Shown here: one piece after another, positions 1 to 55,985 of the stretch
Position numbering within the stretch: position 1 is the stretch's first letter
How the letters are laid out: each line of letters begins with the position of its first letter
NCBI RefSeq assembly: GCF_034702125.1
Contig: NC_085858.1
Span: forward strand, 55,029,624-55,093,623
Direction of reading: 5' to 3'
DNA: 64,000 nt
DNA from: Engraulis encrasicolus
Taxonomy: Eukaryota > Chordata > Actinopteri > Clupeiformes > Engraulidae
Program-made: the position numbers and the translations under genes
The notes under the pieces: model-generated
The model's database searches: none
Told to the model about the DNA's origin: nothing
The model's input: the letters and a program-made list of their open reading frames with translations, nothing else

Positions 1-47
1 TGGTCATTGCAATTCTGGTCATAGCTAATTTACAGTGTCTTAAGAGG
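1..47. mobile_element. Right end of a piggyBac-like MITE, cut by the window edge
   Basis: TGGTCATTGCAATTCTGGTC and CTTAAGAGG before TTAA (48-51) match the family at 12205-12383. Confidence 0.5.
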
Positions 48-675
48 TTAACGATGAATTTGAAGGAAAATGCACAAATACTAATTGCCTTGCCACATCA
101 TCAAGAGAAGAGAAAAGCCTGTAGAGCAAAAAAAAAAAAAAAATACTGTATGATGTTGTCGTGTGTATCCCTTTGCCTGATAGGCCTGCTCTTGCCTGAA
201 TGTTGGAACCAGAGAAGATGCAGATCACAGATCACAGGTGGAAAGATCTTGGCTTCTTTCCATCGTCCTAACTCCCATCCTCCCTTGCGCTTGTAGCCTC
301 GTGATTACATCGCGAGACATACAGTAATTGACAACAGAGGTTAAATCGAAAATCTCGCAAAAGTGCTATTCAAATGTCAATTTCTCAGTTGCAATCGGGA
401 TGTTGAATGGGGAAAAGTCCCCCAAAAGTTGTGGGTAGGCTGAATACGGGGATTTCAGCGAATGCGGCTAATCAGCGAAGCGCGATGCCACAAGCACGGG
501 TTGAGGACAGGAGTTAGGATAATGTCCCCCTAGTCTCTACGCCCTCATCTCCTCTGCCTAGCTGTCTGTTTATTGTGTTGATATCTCAGTATTGCCAATA
601 TTTTTTTTTACGTTTGGCATGTGTTTTTCCATACTTATTGACCTATGTACTGTATATACGTACAGTAGGCCTATA

Positions 676-1780
676 CAGCTCCAGGCCTTTTTATTAGAAT
701 ACCATGAAAAAGTTGATTTATTTCCATAATTCCATCAATAATGCTAAACTGTCATGGATTGTAGATTCATGGCCCAGTTTTTTAACTATTCCAATCATTA
801 TTTTTTTTATTTTTATATACGTTGGACTTCCAGCTCAAAAAATCCATGAATTGGGGAATTCGCATTATTAGAATATTGTTATAAAATCAAATTTTTCTTC
901 ATCAAAATTCGGGTCACATTAAATTAGTTGAAATTTGGTACTTCCTACATAACATGCAATGGTCAATACTTGGTTAGGACATTCTCTGTCTTCATAATGG
1001 CCATGATGCGTTTAACATTGAAGTCAATGGCAAAACAGTGCATGGGAGTTATGGAAGCCCAGATATCCTTGATGCTTTGCTGTCAGCTGTTCTTGTTTGT
1101 TGACCTGGTGCCCCACACTTCACTCTTCAATATACCCTGTAGATTTCCATGCCACGTTTTGGTGTTTACTCACCAGTTTAATTCAAACTCAACAGAAATA
1201 AAACCCCATTCATTTTCAATGGGGTTTCATTTCTGGTTATTTAGAATTAAACTACTGGTGAGTTAGCGCCAAAACGTGGCATGGAAATCTACAGGGTATA
1301 TTGAAGAGTGAAGTGTGGGACACCAGGTCAGCTATACAAAAACAGCTGACGGCAAAAGCATCAAGGATGTCTGGCCTTCCATTACTCCCATGCACCGTTT
1401 CTGCCATTGACTTCAATGTTAAACGCATCATGGCCGTTATTATTAATAATATTAAGACAGAGAGAGTCCTAACCAAGTATTGAACATTGCATGTTGTGTA
1501 GAAAGTACCAAAGTTCAACTGATTTGATGTGCACTGATGTGAAACAAATTTTGATGAAGATAATTGTGATTTTATTACAATATTCTAATGATGCGAATTC
1601 CCCAATTCATGGTTTTTTTGAGCTGGAAGACCAAAATGTGTAAACATAAACAATTTAATGATTGGAATAGTTAAAAAACTGGGCCATCAATCTACAATCC
1701 ATGACAGTTTAACATTATTGATGGAATTATGGAAATAAATCAACTTTTTCATGGTATTCTAATAAAAAGGCCTGGAGCTG
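676..1780. mobile_element. 1.1-kb palindromic (foldback) DNA transposon
   Basis: The left arm from CAGCTCCAGGCC is the reverse complement of the right arm to GGCCTGGAGCTG along almost its full length, meeting near 1204-1224 (CCCCATT...AATGGGG). TATA flanks both ends (672-675, 1781-1784), consistent with a TA-type duplication. No transposase is seen. Short open frames in the two arms mirror each other and are not genes. Confidence 0.88.
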
Positions 1781-2499
1781 TATATTCTGTTCATTGCTGT
1801 GGAAAGAAGACAATGCTTGTTAACCAGAAAATAACATCATGAACTGTGGAATCTCTGTATACCTTCATGGGAAACCGACAATAGAGGAAAAGTGTTAACT
1901 GATGCTCTTGAAAATTAATCTTGCATTATGCATGAAGAGCATGAAAGTGTAGCCTACATCTACTCCAAGCAGGTTCTGTATGAGGCTAAGAAACAGCACA
2001 GAGTAAGTTTGGGCGTGACCATGTCGACAATGATACACCTCGTAGAGGTTAAAGTATACAGTACACTGATGTACGGGGAATTCTCATTTCCTAACATTTA
2101 GCCATAAGATTGATGAAAGGGGTGTATTCCCTTTTTCCCTTGCAAGTACACACTTGCTTCATCACATCACAGCTGCTCGGAACACACACAGCTGTGCTGC
2201 TGCTTGATTAAAGCCACACAGGGAGGGGAGAGGTAGGGTAGACTAGGCTGGACTAGCCAGGGCCCTGATGAGCTCATTAGTGTTACATGTAGCTAACCAC
2301 ATGCATTGGAAAAGGAATGGGAGGCCCCACAACCTGCATGAATATAAGGCTCAATATTTAAGTGCTTGTCCAATGTAGCTACATTACAAGGCAGCTGTCT
2401 GCAGGAATTTCACAGATATTTCACCACTACAGTTGGGTTCCCCCTCCAAGAGAAACAGGATAGTGGATAGTGTGAGAGATGAGTGTCTGTCACAAGAAA

Positions 2500-2614
2500 T
2501 GAATGGGAGAGAGACATGGGATAAGAGCAGGAAATAACTGTAGACTGGAACTCGAACCCAGATTATCTGATGTGTGGAACAGGTGGCTTGGCCAAGTGTC
2601 CCACCGCACCCCAT
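2500..2614 (-). repeat. tRNA-like SINE fragment (probable)
   Basis: On the minus strand GGTGGGACACTTGGCCAAG... is followed by GGGTTCGAGTTCC, a box-B-like motif. The adjoining sequence resembles the SINE at 11727-11900. Confidence 0.45.
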
Positions 2615-2706
2615 ACAAATACACCATTTGATACTTGCAGGAGTTGACAGGGTCCAATGGTCATGTTATCAATATGTAGTCAACCCAAATCTTAAGGAAA
2701 CACTTA

Positions 2707-4751
2707 GGGCGTATTCAGACCAGGAAAGTTCGATAGTTCACTTTGTTTGGTCCGAACCTAATTTTAAAAATTTGGTGCGGTTGGCTTTCAGAATGTGTAC
2801 ATTTCAGTAAGCGGACCAAAATCGACAAGAAAGCCACGCGCCCTGAGGACGTTCAGCTATTGGTCAGAAACGACACGCGCAACGAGTTAAGGCCAGAGGT
2901 GGAACGTAACTAAGTATTTTTACTTCGTTACTGTACTTAAGTAGTTTTTTCTGGAATTTGTACTTACTTGAGTAAAAATAAAAATGCAGACTTTTACTTT
3001 TACTCAATTACATTTTTTGACAATTACTTGTACTTTCTACTCCTTACATTTCTAGGAGAAGACTTTGTTACTAGTTACATTTATCCTAGGTTTTCCTGTT
3101 GTGTTTCGTGGATATTTCAGTAGCCTCAGCTGCGGGCAGGGAGGCGGGACCAAGCCCCTCTTCCAAATTGACACCCAGACAGAAAATATACTTTTAAAAA
3201 CATTAACAGGACACCATAGTCATGTTCAAATGGAACCGAAAACCGTTGCAGACAATTTTTCCTATTGTATCGGAGACATGGAGAAAGACAGCCATTGCGC
3301 GTGTAGGCCTACTTGTACTTTTGTACTGAAAAGTACATTTAAAAGTTAGTACTTAGGACTTTTACTTAAGTACGTTTTTGGTAAACAACTTTTACTTTCA
3401 CTTGAGTAATTTTTTCGCAGGGTACTTCTACTTTTACTTAAGTACACAACTTCAGTACTTCTTCCACCTCTGGTTAAGGCTATGTCCAAATAGGCCTAGT
3501 TCTACACGCAACCAAAGAGTTCAGCGGCATGTAAAATAAACGTTCACGGCATGTATGGCATAGCGCTCACACGAAATATAGCGCAGACTATCTGAAGCTC
3601 ATGACATGAAGGGAGTCTTCCTGAAAGCCAATTGATTGATCCCGCGAGTTGGGATAGCCACATTTTATCCCTGTTTCTTTCTTATGTCATATAGCGTGCG
3701 GGCGAGATTGCTGGCTGGTTTAGTCATCAATATTAGGATAACCACCTCCCTGCAATCAGTGTTTTACACTTGGGATGTCTGGGAACAACGCAAAACAGGC
3801 TCAATGTGAAACATAGGCGAGCTTATTCCACGCACCACGCCATTCTTTCTTCTCGAAAATAAACAGTGCGCTCCACTGTCATTTGGATACGTTTGTAGGC
3901 CTATTGGAATATTGGCTACCATTTGCAGCAATATTTCACGCACCCCATCAAAAAAAAAGTAACATGATGAGCACGGGCATAGCGTTTGGATCATACAAAC
4001 TTGCCAACATGCCACCACAGCGGGTAAATTAATGAATTACCTTCGTTGTCTTCATCACAACTTCTTCAAGTAGCCTAGGCTATTCCACTAGCCTACATCC
4101 ATCCAACGCACAGCTAGCAAGCCAGGGGGATAAGTGCCAACGTCGTAATCATTGCTATCATTATCAGAATCCATACTGTGCGGACTACAGTGTTTTCTTC
4201 CGTTTCTTCAGTAGATGCTTTTCGGATTTGCCCCAATCAACATTTAAAATGCTGTGATAGGTAAATTAACAGTCTCTTTTTCCTTTCCTGTGCTCCACTA
4301 GCCATCCTCATTGAAAATATGAATGACCGTAGCCTACAATAATGTAGCCTACGCCCACGATTGCGATAGTTTAGGCTATTATTTTATTAATATTAATATT
4401 GTTGCAAACAAACCACTCTGTCGAATTTACACCAAAGACATGGACATGACAAGTTGTGGAGTCGCTTTGTTTACACTCTGTTTCCCATTAATCTCGAAAA
4501 ACGACGGAAGCTCCCGAGGTACAAAAAAGCAAAAAGTCTGGGATTAGGTCCGGTCTGCTTTCACACCTCCAAAAGGTCCGCACCAGGGTTCGTTTGATCC
4601 GGACCGAGTCCGACCTTTCAGCTCGGTCTCGGTCCGCTTGTTTGGTCCGGACCAGGATTCGCTGGTTTGTATTCAGACCATCCCAAAAGGTCCGAACCTG
4701 GTCCGTTTGGTCCTTTGGTCCGGACCAAACGTGGTAGGTGTGAATACGCCC
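2707..4751. mobile_element. PIF/Harbinger-like non-autonomous DNA transposon, interrupted by a hAT
   Basis: Terminal inverted repeats GGGCGTATTCAGACC and the matching right end, flanked by TTA on both sides (2704-2706, 4752-4754), the target duplication typical of Harbinger. Subterminal GGTCCGGACC-type motifs recur near the right end. No transposase was found. Confidence 0.78.
2894..3472. mobile_element. Non-autonomous hAT element nested in the Harbinger-like element
   Basis: Termini CAGAGGTGGAA and TTCCACCTCTG, rich in TACTT/AAGTA subterminal repeats, flanked by a perfect 8-bp duplication GTTAAGGC (2886-2893, 3473-3480). Confidence 0.92.
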
Positions 4752-4754
4752 TTA

Positions 4755-47501
<42,747 letters not shown>

Positions 47502-49844
47502 GCTATTTCTAACAAATGGATAGAGTAGGCAATAAACAGAGGGGCTGACTTAAAGGATACAGTACAATGGTGTCGTTGTTCACTCCCAGTCAGAAGAACC
47601 CTATGCATTCAGTACGCCATTTGTGATAATGATCCACCATCCAAAGATATTTGCGCATAGAAATGTACAAGTTACATACATTACATACAACTCAAGAAGT
47701 TGTCATGCTGCATGATACAATGCGTTATAATTTTAAGATGGGAAACACAACTTCACAAGAAAGACTAGGTCACAGTAATTTAAAGACTGTTAGCTTATTG
47801 CATAATTCTCTCTTATCCTTGCATCCAGACTCCCAACTCCGAGGGATCCTTCGGTTGACAACAAATAAAGCAGGTGCACTACACGTGACTCTGGTTTCAT
47901 CACCATTAACAATCAGGCTGCTAAATATCTGCGAGAGGACAATGGCTAATCTGCCATCACCAAATCAACTGCAACATTCTGACAGACAGTTAAATTGGCA
48001 ACATTAGCAAAACGCGTCCAAACTGATTCATAGCGCCGACTGGGAGGTGTCGTGGTAACCTCGCTGGATGTCAACATTGCTCATGAGTCACTCGTGACCT
48101 AGCGCTACATCACCACTGTCTCAGAAGACTGCCACTGTTGTCACATCCCAGAGATGCTTCGCAAAGGATTCTATGGATTGAAATGACCTGACACATTTGA
48201 ATGTACAACTTCATACCCAACCGACTTCGTGAACGATTAACATTACAGCCAGGTATTTGTAAAACATTTACACACAGCCAAAATCTACCTTCACATGAAC
48301 AACATCCCAAAACAGAGCACGGTACCTAAAACACTCAGTTATCCTGAGCCCACAAAAAGACTGGCAAATAATATTTAGGGACAAGATGCGCCTAAAGCAC
48401 AGCAAGTAAATTAGTAAAGCGAAGTTACATGGCAGAGGCATGTGAAGCTCACGGTGGCATGGCAACCACTTGGTTATCAGAACAATGACCGATGGCCAGG
48501 TAAACAATAACAGATACAACTATTAAGTTAGCGATCACATTACAAACGTCCACAACCAACAAACTTACTAGTTTCTAACGTTAGCTGCACATAGCTAGGA
48601 CGCCAGGCTTAGTGATGTTAGCTACATACAACAACAGCTAGCTAACGTTAATTCTGAAGTCAGCTAGCTAGCATTAGCCAGCTAATGTTATCTATCGATA
48701 ACTAGCTCTGTGGAAAAAACAGCGACAACTGTCAGGCATTGGTGCACTGTATGTACACACTGCTTTACCACCGCATATATTTTCATCTCAAAACACAGCT
48801 TGGTTTCCAGATTCCAAACTCACACAAACAACACCGCTCCGTGCAAGTCAGTTGACCGCCTCTCCGAACTACCAACCCGCCGCTAGTGTAGGCCTTCACA
48901 GAACGGGAAAAACAGAAAGTCCTTTATAAAACTGCGACTTTGAATCTGGTCAAGAGGCCACAAGACCCCCATACAAAGGTGTCGCTATCATTCCGGTGCT
49001 GTTCAAAAGCATTTGTTGTGGTTAACTTTCACGCAAAAGCAATGTTTTCCCTCAAAATCAAAATAATACAGTGCGCGGCCATCGCATTACTAACCAGAAG
49101 CCTCGCCTGTTCTCTCCATCAGTCACTGAGAATAACATTCGTAATTTCCTGTGAGCACTTTCTACACCGGTACCTAACGAATACTTCCCAGCGAATAACT
49201 GAATTATACATCCTATTTACAAGTGAAAATGAGAGGACAAATTGGAAATATTATATTATTGAGTGACATGTGATAAAGTATGTACTGGTAGACTATGTAG
49301 ATGTTTTTACAGAAATTCTCAACGGGCCGAACAGAATAGCGAATATACAGTTGCCATCTCTTTGTTGAATTTACACACTTTTCTATAACGTTGGCCGTGG
49401 TGGGTGATGAACACCCGGCCGGGAACAACTTCTCTAAGCATTGTTTTTTTTTTTTTTATGTTGTCCTTGGTGAAAGACTACAGCTTTTTATGAATCGGAT
49501 GCAGTTTGCACTTTAATATTGCCACTTATTACTGCGTGCACTAGCACGTTAGCTCTAGTTCTAATCTAACAAAGCATGGTCCCTTTTCCACGCGCGCGTC
49601 TTGTGCCCGCCTTTGGGGTCCTGAATTTTCCCTCAATAACAATGAAATCTCCGCGATCTTTTCGTGACGGAATGGTGTTTGTATTACTTTAAAATTATCT
49701 TGAACATGGAAGTTCAAATGACAAGAGCTGGGAACGCACACACAGCAACAGCCCTTTTCCTTTTTGGGAATGATTACATAACTATGAAGAATGTAAGCTA
49801 TGTCGCGTTCACCAAAGTTCACCACTGCATTTAATTTGCAAATG
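47502..49844. other. setd1a 5' UTR and promoter region
   Basis: Probable first untranslated exon near 48830-48900, where the minus strand reads GGCGGGTTGGTAGTTCGGAG and is followed by GTGAGT (intron 1). 48570-48720 is dense in AGCTAACGTTAGC-type palindromes. No TATA box is clear and no protein-coding sequence was seen. Confidence 0.35.
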
Positions 49845-49849
49845 GCAGT

Positions 49850-50045
49850 TGTTGTGTGATTGGTTTAAATGCATACACTTTATAGTGACGTAATGACGTA
49901 TAGGGGTCAGATAGGAAATCTACATAGGTCGTATCAGTTACGCACCTGCGTGTGCTCCGAATGGATGCTCCGCATAAATCAGTTACGAATAAAGGACATA
50001 AACTTTATATCTTGTGTGGCGTGTTGTCTCTCTGCACAACAGACA
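49850..50045 (+). repeat. 5' LTR
   Basis: TGTTGTGTGATTGG at the left edge, CA at the right. It contains AATAAAGG (~49988), a likely polyadenylation signal. It aligns with 55995-56189 along its full length with a few small differences. Confidence 0.9.
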
Positions 50046-50062
50046 TGGTGTCAGAAATGCGT
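50046..50062 (+). promoter_or_regulatory. Primer-binding site, tRNA-Leu-like
   Basis: TGGTGTCAGAAATGCG starts directly after the LTR. The first 11 bases complement the 3' end (TTCTGACACCA) expected for a leucine tRNA from my knowledge of vertebrate tRNA-Leu; later bases are mismatched. Confidence 0.7.
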
Positions 50063-52229
50063 CGTATACTACGCAGGAGGGGAAAGAGTGAAGTGCTGAG
50101 TGTTTATTTATTTTCGGGAAAAAGTGAGTGGAGTAGTACTACGACGTGTTCGGAAAGTTAGCTAAAGTGTCGGGGCGCCCAAAATGGCACTGGCGAACAA
50201 AGAGTTCACGGACAGTAGCAGCCCCTGCAGGAAAGGCTTATGTGCGGCCGCCACAAAGCGGCGAGGGAGCAACGCATCCAGTCGTACCACCACGCAACCC
50301 AACGTTACACCGGCAGCCTTCAACATCAAACACCTGAAGCATTTCACGTTCTCAAAAAACCACTGGAGTGGGAGAAGTGGATACGGAGGTTTGAACGTTT
50401 CCGATGGCTAGCAATATCAATCTTAGTTATGCCTAATCAGTAAACACTTCGTCTACTGTATGGGCGACGAAGCCGATGACATTCTCCGCGCGGATTTAGT
50501 GTGGACCTGATGAGCAAAGACAACAGTATGACCCTGTAAAGAAAGCCTTCGACAAATTACTTTGTCCCAAGAAAAATGTAATTTATGAGAGGGCGAAATT
50601 TAACAGGAGAGTGCAGTCAGGAACGGAAAGTGTTGATTCATTTATCACCGCACTGTTGCCCTCGCCCAAAACTGTGCCTATGGTCTACTGACGATGAATT
50701 AATTGTGATAGGACTGGTCGTTGGACGGAGAGACATGGCCCTATCTGAAAGATGGCAATTGGACAAAGAATTAACACTGACTAAGCTGTTACAATGGCAA
50801 GACATATCTGAAGCAATCAAAAAGCAGCAGTGTGTTTTAAGAAGCAGATGCTCAGCTGCAAAGCACCATTGAAGTGGATGCAGTGATGTTTATATAATAA
50901 TAACATGCAAGGAAATTTAAGCCGAACATGCAGCAAAAAGAAAAGTGGATCTGGGCCAAAAATGCATTCAGATAAACCTACTGTCACAAGTGTGGAAACC
51001 CAGCACTACCCAAGGGACAGTGTCCAGCCAAAAATGTAGTGTGTCACAATGCTCCAAGAAGGGCACATCCAAAAAGTCTGTAGGAAAGCAAGTCTGTGAA
51101 TGCGGTAGGCTTTGCAGTGAAGGAGCCTATGCGCTCTTTCTGGGCTCAGTCGAGGCCGGGACCAAACCTGGTCAGTGGATTTAGAGATCCGCAACCAAAA
51201 CGTTAGGTTCAAGATTGATACAGGGGCAGGACGTGTCAGTCATCCGCATCAGACCTACACCAGCGATCAAGGGCCCCGACGGCGAATACACGCACTGGCC
51301 CAAACAGACCAACCACTCTTCGGCCCGGGGGGCGGCTGCCTCTTCTGCGCTGGAGTGACCAAAGTGGTCACTGAAAAAGGGGTGAGCAACATGCCAGGAG
51401 GACTTGTATGTGGTACGCGGCCTGCAACACTCCTCTGCTAGGCGACCTGCATTACAAAGTTAGGTTTGTGGCTAGATCGATACATTGACACTCAGGACAC
51501 TAAATGAGACTTACCCCTCATGTGCAGTGGACTTGGTAGGGTGCAACAGCCACACACCATCAAATGAAGCCGGATTGCTACACCATACTCACTGTCAACA
51601 CCCAGGCGTGTCCAATCCCGCTGTTGCAAAGTCAAAGATGACTCGCGCGCATGGAGCAAAATGGGTGTGATTTCCAGGGTGGAAGAACCAACGGACTGGT
51701 GTGCAGCTATGGTGCTGTGCTAAAAAGAATGACAAAGTGGAATTTGTGCAGATCACAAAGCTGAACGAAGCAGTGTGTAGGAGTAATTCATTTCTGCCTC
51801 AGGTCGAACCACACGCTAGCTGTTAAGCTGGAGCGGCTTCTTCAGCAAGCTTAGACGCCAACATGGCTTCTTGTAGTGCCGCAGTCAGAAGATCGCCAAG
51901 CTCACCCACATTCATTACACCATTTGGGCGTTTTTACTACAACAGACTCCCATTTGCATATACATCAGACCGGAACATTTCCAGCAACGGATTGTCCTAG
52001 TCGCTGGAGGGCCTCCCAGGCACGGTGTGCCACATCGATGATGTGCTATCTGGGGGCATGGTCCACAGGCGGAGCACGCGAAAGACTCCACAACGTGCTG
52101 GGACGACTCCGCAAAGCAGGGCTCACACGAATCTGGACAAGAGTGAGCTGAACAGATCAGAGTGAACTTCTAGGCCACGTGCTATCAGCCCACGGAGTGG
52201 AGCTCGACCCAGAGAAAATCAGTGCTGTG

Positions 52230-52520
52230 CCGCCCCCAAAACACCCCCCCCACCCCCACCCCCCCCCCCCCCCCCCCCCCCCCCCCACCCCACACCCCCC
52301 CACCAACACACACAAACCCCCCACCCACACACAAACCCACCCCCCCCCCCCCCCCCCCCCCTGCCCCCCCCCCCCCCCCCCCCCCACCCTAACACACACC
52401 CCCCCCCCCCCCCCCCCCCCCCCACCCCCCGCACCCCAAAAAAACACACCACAAAAACTCACACAAAAACCACAAAACAACACCACAAAAAAAAAAAACA
52501 AAAAACAAAAAAAAACACAA
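52230..52520. repeat. C-rich then A-rich low-complexity tract inside the retrotransposon
   Basis: About 200 bp of near-pure C, drifting to near-pure A from ~52436. RT-like sequence ends just before it and resumes just after it, so the tract looks like an insertion or a base-calling/assembly artefact. Confidence 0.85.
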
Positions 52521-53695
52521 ACGACATGACGAGAGCCGTCAATGTCAGTGGAACTGCGAAGCTTCTGGGGAATGGTCACGCAACTTGGAACTTCATTCCT
52601 CACCTAGCAGAACGAGACAAGCCGTTGAGAGATCTGCCTCTCAAGAAGAACGAGTGGGTGTGGGGAAACGCTCAGCAAACTGCTTTCGACTTCTGAAGCA
52701 GCAGCTGACTCTCACCGCCTGTTCTCGCACTTTATGACCCAAACAAAGCGCTCAAGGCTGTCTGCTGATGCGTCTTTCATATGGCTGGGAGCGGTCCTTC
52801 TGCAAAAGGAAGAAGGATGAATGGAGGCCTAGTTGCTTTACGCCTCTAGATCACTACAGAGGGACTGATCAACGTTATGCACAAGTGGAAAGAAGCGTTA
52901 GGCTGACGTGGGGATTGAGAGATTCAGAGCCTTTCTCATCGGGCAGCATTTTCCAGCTCGGAGACAGGCCACAAACCCCTGGTCAGTCTGCTGGGGAGCC
53001 TAAGCGCTGTCTGAACTGCCGCCGCGGTCCAAAGGTTTCCGTATGCGACTCATGACAATACTCCTACACGATCCACATGTACCTGGTAAGGACACTCCTT
53101 ACCGCCGACACACTTTCACGTTGCACAGTACACAACAGCACAGAGCCCCGCGCACAGACAGTAGCCAATGGAGGACACAAACATTTATGGATGGCATCTT
53201 GTGTAACTTACCTGCCAGATGACATTACTTGTGAACTTAGAGAGCAGCTGAAAAGCAGATTTGCAACTGTTTCACAAGTATTGGGCCATGTGCCAAGTGG
53301 ATGGCTGAGGAGAAATAGCGCTCTGATATGCAGTCGCCAAACAGTACTGGAAAGACAGAGCAAGCTCACTGTGGCGGAACGGTCTCCTACTCGAGGCACC
53401 AGGCTGGGGAATCCCTCTGAAAGCGAGACTACTGTCCTGGAGAATGTGCATGAGGGCCAGTCAGGGCATTGTTAAGTGCAGAGAGCGAGCCCGAGAGGAA
53501 TGTTTGGTAGGCCAGGTTTGAGTGAGCTCAGCTGAATGAATCTTGTTCTTCACTGCCGACCTGCATCTAAAAGGCGATAAACAATCCGCACAGCCATCAT
53601 GAGGTCTGAGGGCCAGACCGACCTGGCAATAGCGAGCGCCCGGGGACTTGTTGCTCTGGTACGCGACCTAGGAAGGGTGTCGTGGTCGGAGGTCG

Positions 53696-54945
53696 CGGGG
53701 GGTTGGGGGGGCGTTGTTACTCCGACGAAACCAACAACTCCGCTAGGGGGGTTTTTTTTGGGCGTGAGGGGGGGGGGGGGGGGAGGGGGGGGGGTACGGA
53801 TGTGGGGGGGGGGGGGGGGGGGGGGGGGGGGGTGGGCGGGGGGGGGGGAGGTGGTGGTGGGGGCGGGGTGGGTGGCTGTGGGGGGGAGGGTGGGGGGGGA
53901 AGGGGGTAGTGGGGGGGGTGGGTGGGGAGGGAGTGGGGGCGGAGGAGGGGTGGTTGGGGGGGGGGGGGGGGGGGGGGTGGGCGCGGGGGGGGGGGGGAGG
54001 TGGGGAGGGGGGGGTTGGGAGGGGGGCGGGGGGGTGGGGAGGGGGGGGTGGGGGGTGGGGGGGGGGGGTGGTTGGGGGGTGGGGGGGGGGGGGGGGGGGG
54101 GGGGGGAGGGGAGGGGAGGTGGGGGGGGGTGGGGGGGGGGGGGGGGGGGGGGGGTGTGGGCGGGGAGGAGGGGGTGAAGGGGGGAGTAGTGGGGGGGGGG
54201 TGGGGGGGGGTTGGGGGGGTGAGGGTGGGTGGGGGGTAGTGGGGGGGTTCGGAGTGGAGGGGTGGGGGGGGGCGGGGGGTACGGGGGGGGGGGAGGGTTG
54301 GGGGGGAGCGGGGGGGGGGGGGGTGGGCGTTGGGTAGAGTGGGGGGGGGGGGGGTGGTGGGGGTGTGGGGGGTGTTGGTGGGGGGGAGGGGGGGGGTGGG
54401 GGGGGGTTGGGGGGGGGGTTGGGGGGGGGGGGTTGGGGAGTGGGGGGTGGGGGGAGGGGAGGGGGGGGGGGTGGGGGTGGGGAAGTGGGTGGGGTCGGGG
54501 GTGGGGGTGGGGTGTTTGGTTTGGGGGGGGGGGAGAGGGGTGGGGGGGGGGGGGGGGGGGGGGGGGGGTTGGGGGGGGGGGTGGGGGGGGAGGGGGGGGG
54601 GGGGGTTGGGGGGGGGGGTTGTTTAGGGGGGTTGGGGGGGGTGGGTTGGGTGGGGGTGGGTGGGGGGTGGGGGGGGGGGGGGAATGGGGAGGGGGGGGGT
54701 GAGGGGTTTGTTTTTTTTTTCTGTGTTCAATTTTTTTTCTTTTACTTTTTTATTTTTTTTTTTGATTTATATTTTTTTTTTTTATTTTATTTTGTTTATT
54801 TTTTTTTTTTTTTTTTTTATTTTTTTTTTTTGTTAAATTTTTTTTTTTTTTTTATTTTTTTTGTTTTTTTTTTTTTTGTCTTATTTTTTTTTTTTTTTTT
54901 TTTTCTTTTATTCTTTTGATTTTTTGTTTTTTATTTTTCATTTTG
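53696..54945. repeat. G-rich then T-rich low-complexity tract inside the retrotransposon
   Basis: About 1 kb of G with scattered T, A and C, then ~235 bp of nearly pure T from ~54711. Integrase-like sequence stops at its left edge and continues at its right edge. No gene can be read from it. Probably an assembly artefact. Confidence 0.85.
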
Positions 54946-55985
54946 TTACTCACGCTATGTTGAGATTGTAGCTGACCAACCCCACACGATCGTGGATGTA
55001 GTTGTGCACCTCAAATCAATGTTTTCGAGGCATGGCATCCTGAGGTCCTTGTCTCAGACAACGGGCCCCTATTTTCGTCAGGCACTTTGCCTCAGTTCGC
55101 AGTTGGACTACAGTTTCAAACCACATCATAGTAGCCCTAAATTTCAAAGTAATGGTGAGCCGAGCGCACGTCCAGACGGTGAAAAACCTGCTCAAAAAGC
55201 AAAAGACCCTTACTGTCCACTACTCGCTTACAGAGCAAACACCACTGGCCAACGGCTACAGCCCGGCACAACTGCTGATGGGACGCAGCTCAGGCCACTG
55301 TCCCCCAGCTTCCTTCTACGCTGCTTCCAGGAGCTTCCTGATCGAGAGAGTGGCTGCTACAGAAAGGGAGCGGGAGACAGAAGGATGTGCAGTGTAAACA
55401 AAAGAACGCGCACGTGACCTGAGCCCCACTCACACCAGGCACTGAGGTGTGGATGGCTGGATGTGAAAGCGAAGGGACTGTTCTGGTCACCCCATGCAGC
55501 CCCCAGATCATATCTGGTGGAAGGGGGCCACAGGGAGTAATGCGCAGGAACAGAAAGCTCCTCTTGCCTTAGAGGTCACAGCCAACCAGCAGGGTGCACC
55601 TGAGGGTCCTTGCTCAGCGCACTCACCTCCCCAACAGGCCCGCCTGTACCGCCACAGCCACCTCTGAACTCAGAAGATCTGTCACACAAACCAGGAGTGG
55701 AGAGAAATAGTGTAACCAACGAGATGGATTTCTAAGCTAAATGCGTGCTTTATTGTTGTGTTTAATGTTCCTCTTGAATGAAGTTTAAAGCAGTACTATG
55801 GTAAAATTGTTGAATGCTTAGTTTATAATGGTTTGTGTTTAAACAGGTAATGTGATATTTGAAATACAGTATTCTGAGTTAAACTGTTTAAGTAATGTGA
55901 CACTTTAATAAGAGATTCCTTGAATTTTAAAGTTTAAAAGGGGATACTTACTGGTTTAAAAAACAATATCTGTAGGATATTTCCT

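Noticed and set aside
928..1518. Two mirrored frames of similar sequence on opposite strands
   Set aside because: They arise because the element is a palindrome; no family resemblance and no transposase motif.
52179..52603. Pro-rich and Gly-rich frames in the C/A tract
   Set aside because: Produced by poly-C; they join retrotransposon remnants only by chance.
53599..54919. Gly-rich and Phe-rich frames in the G/T tract
   Set aside because: Pure products of homopolymer-like sequence that is probably artefactual.
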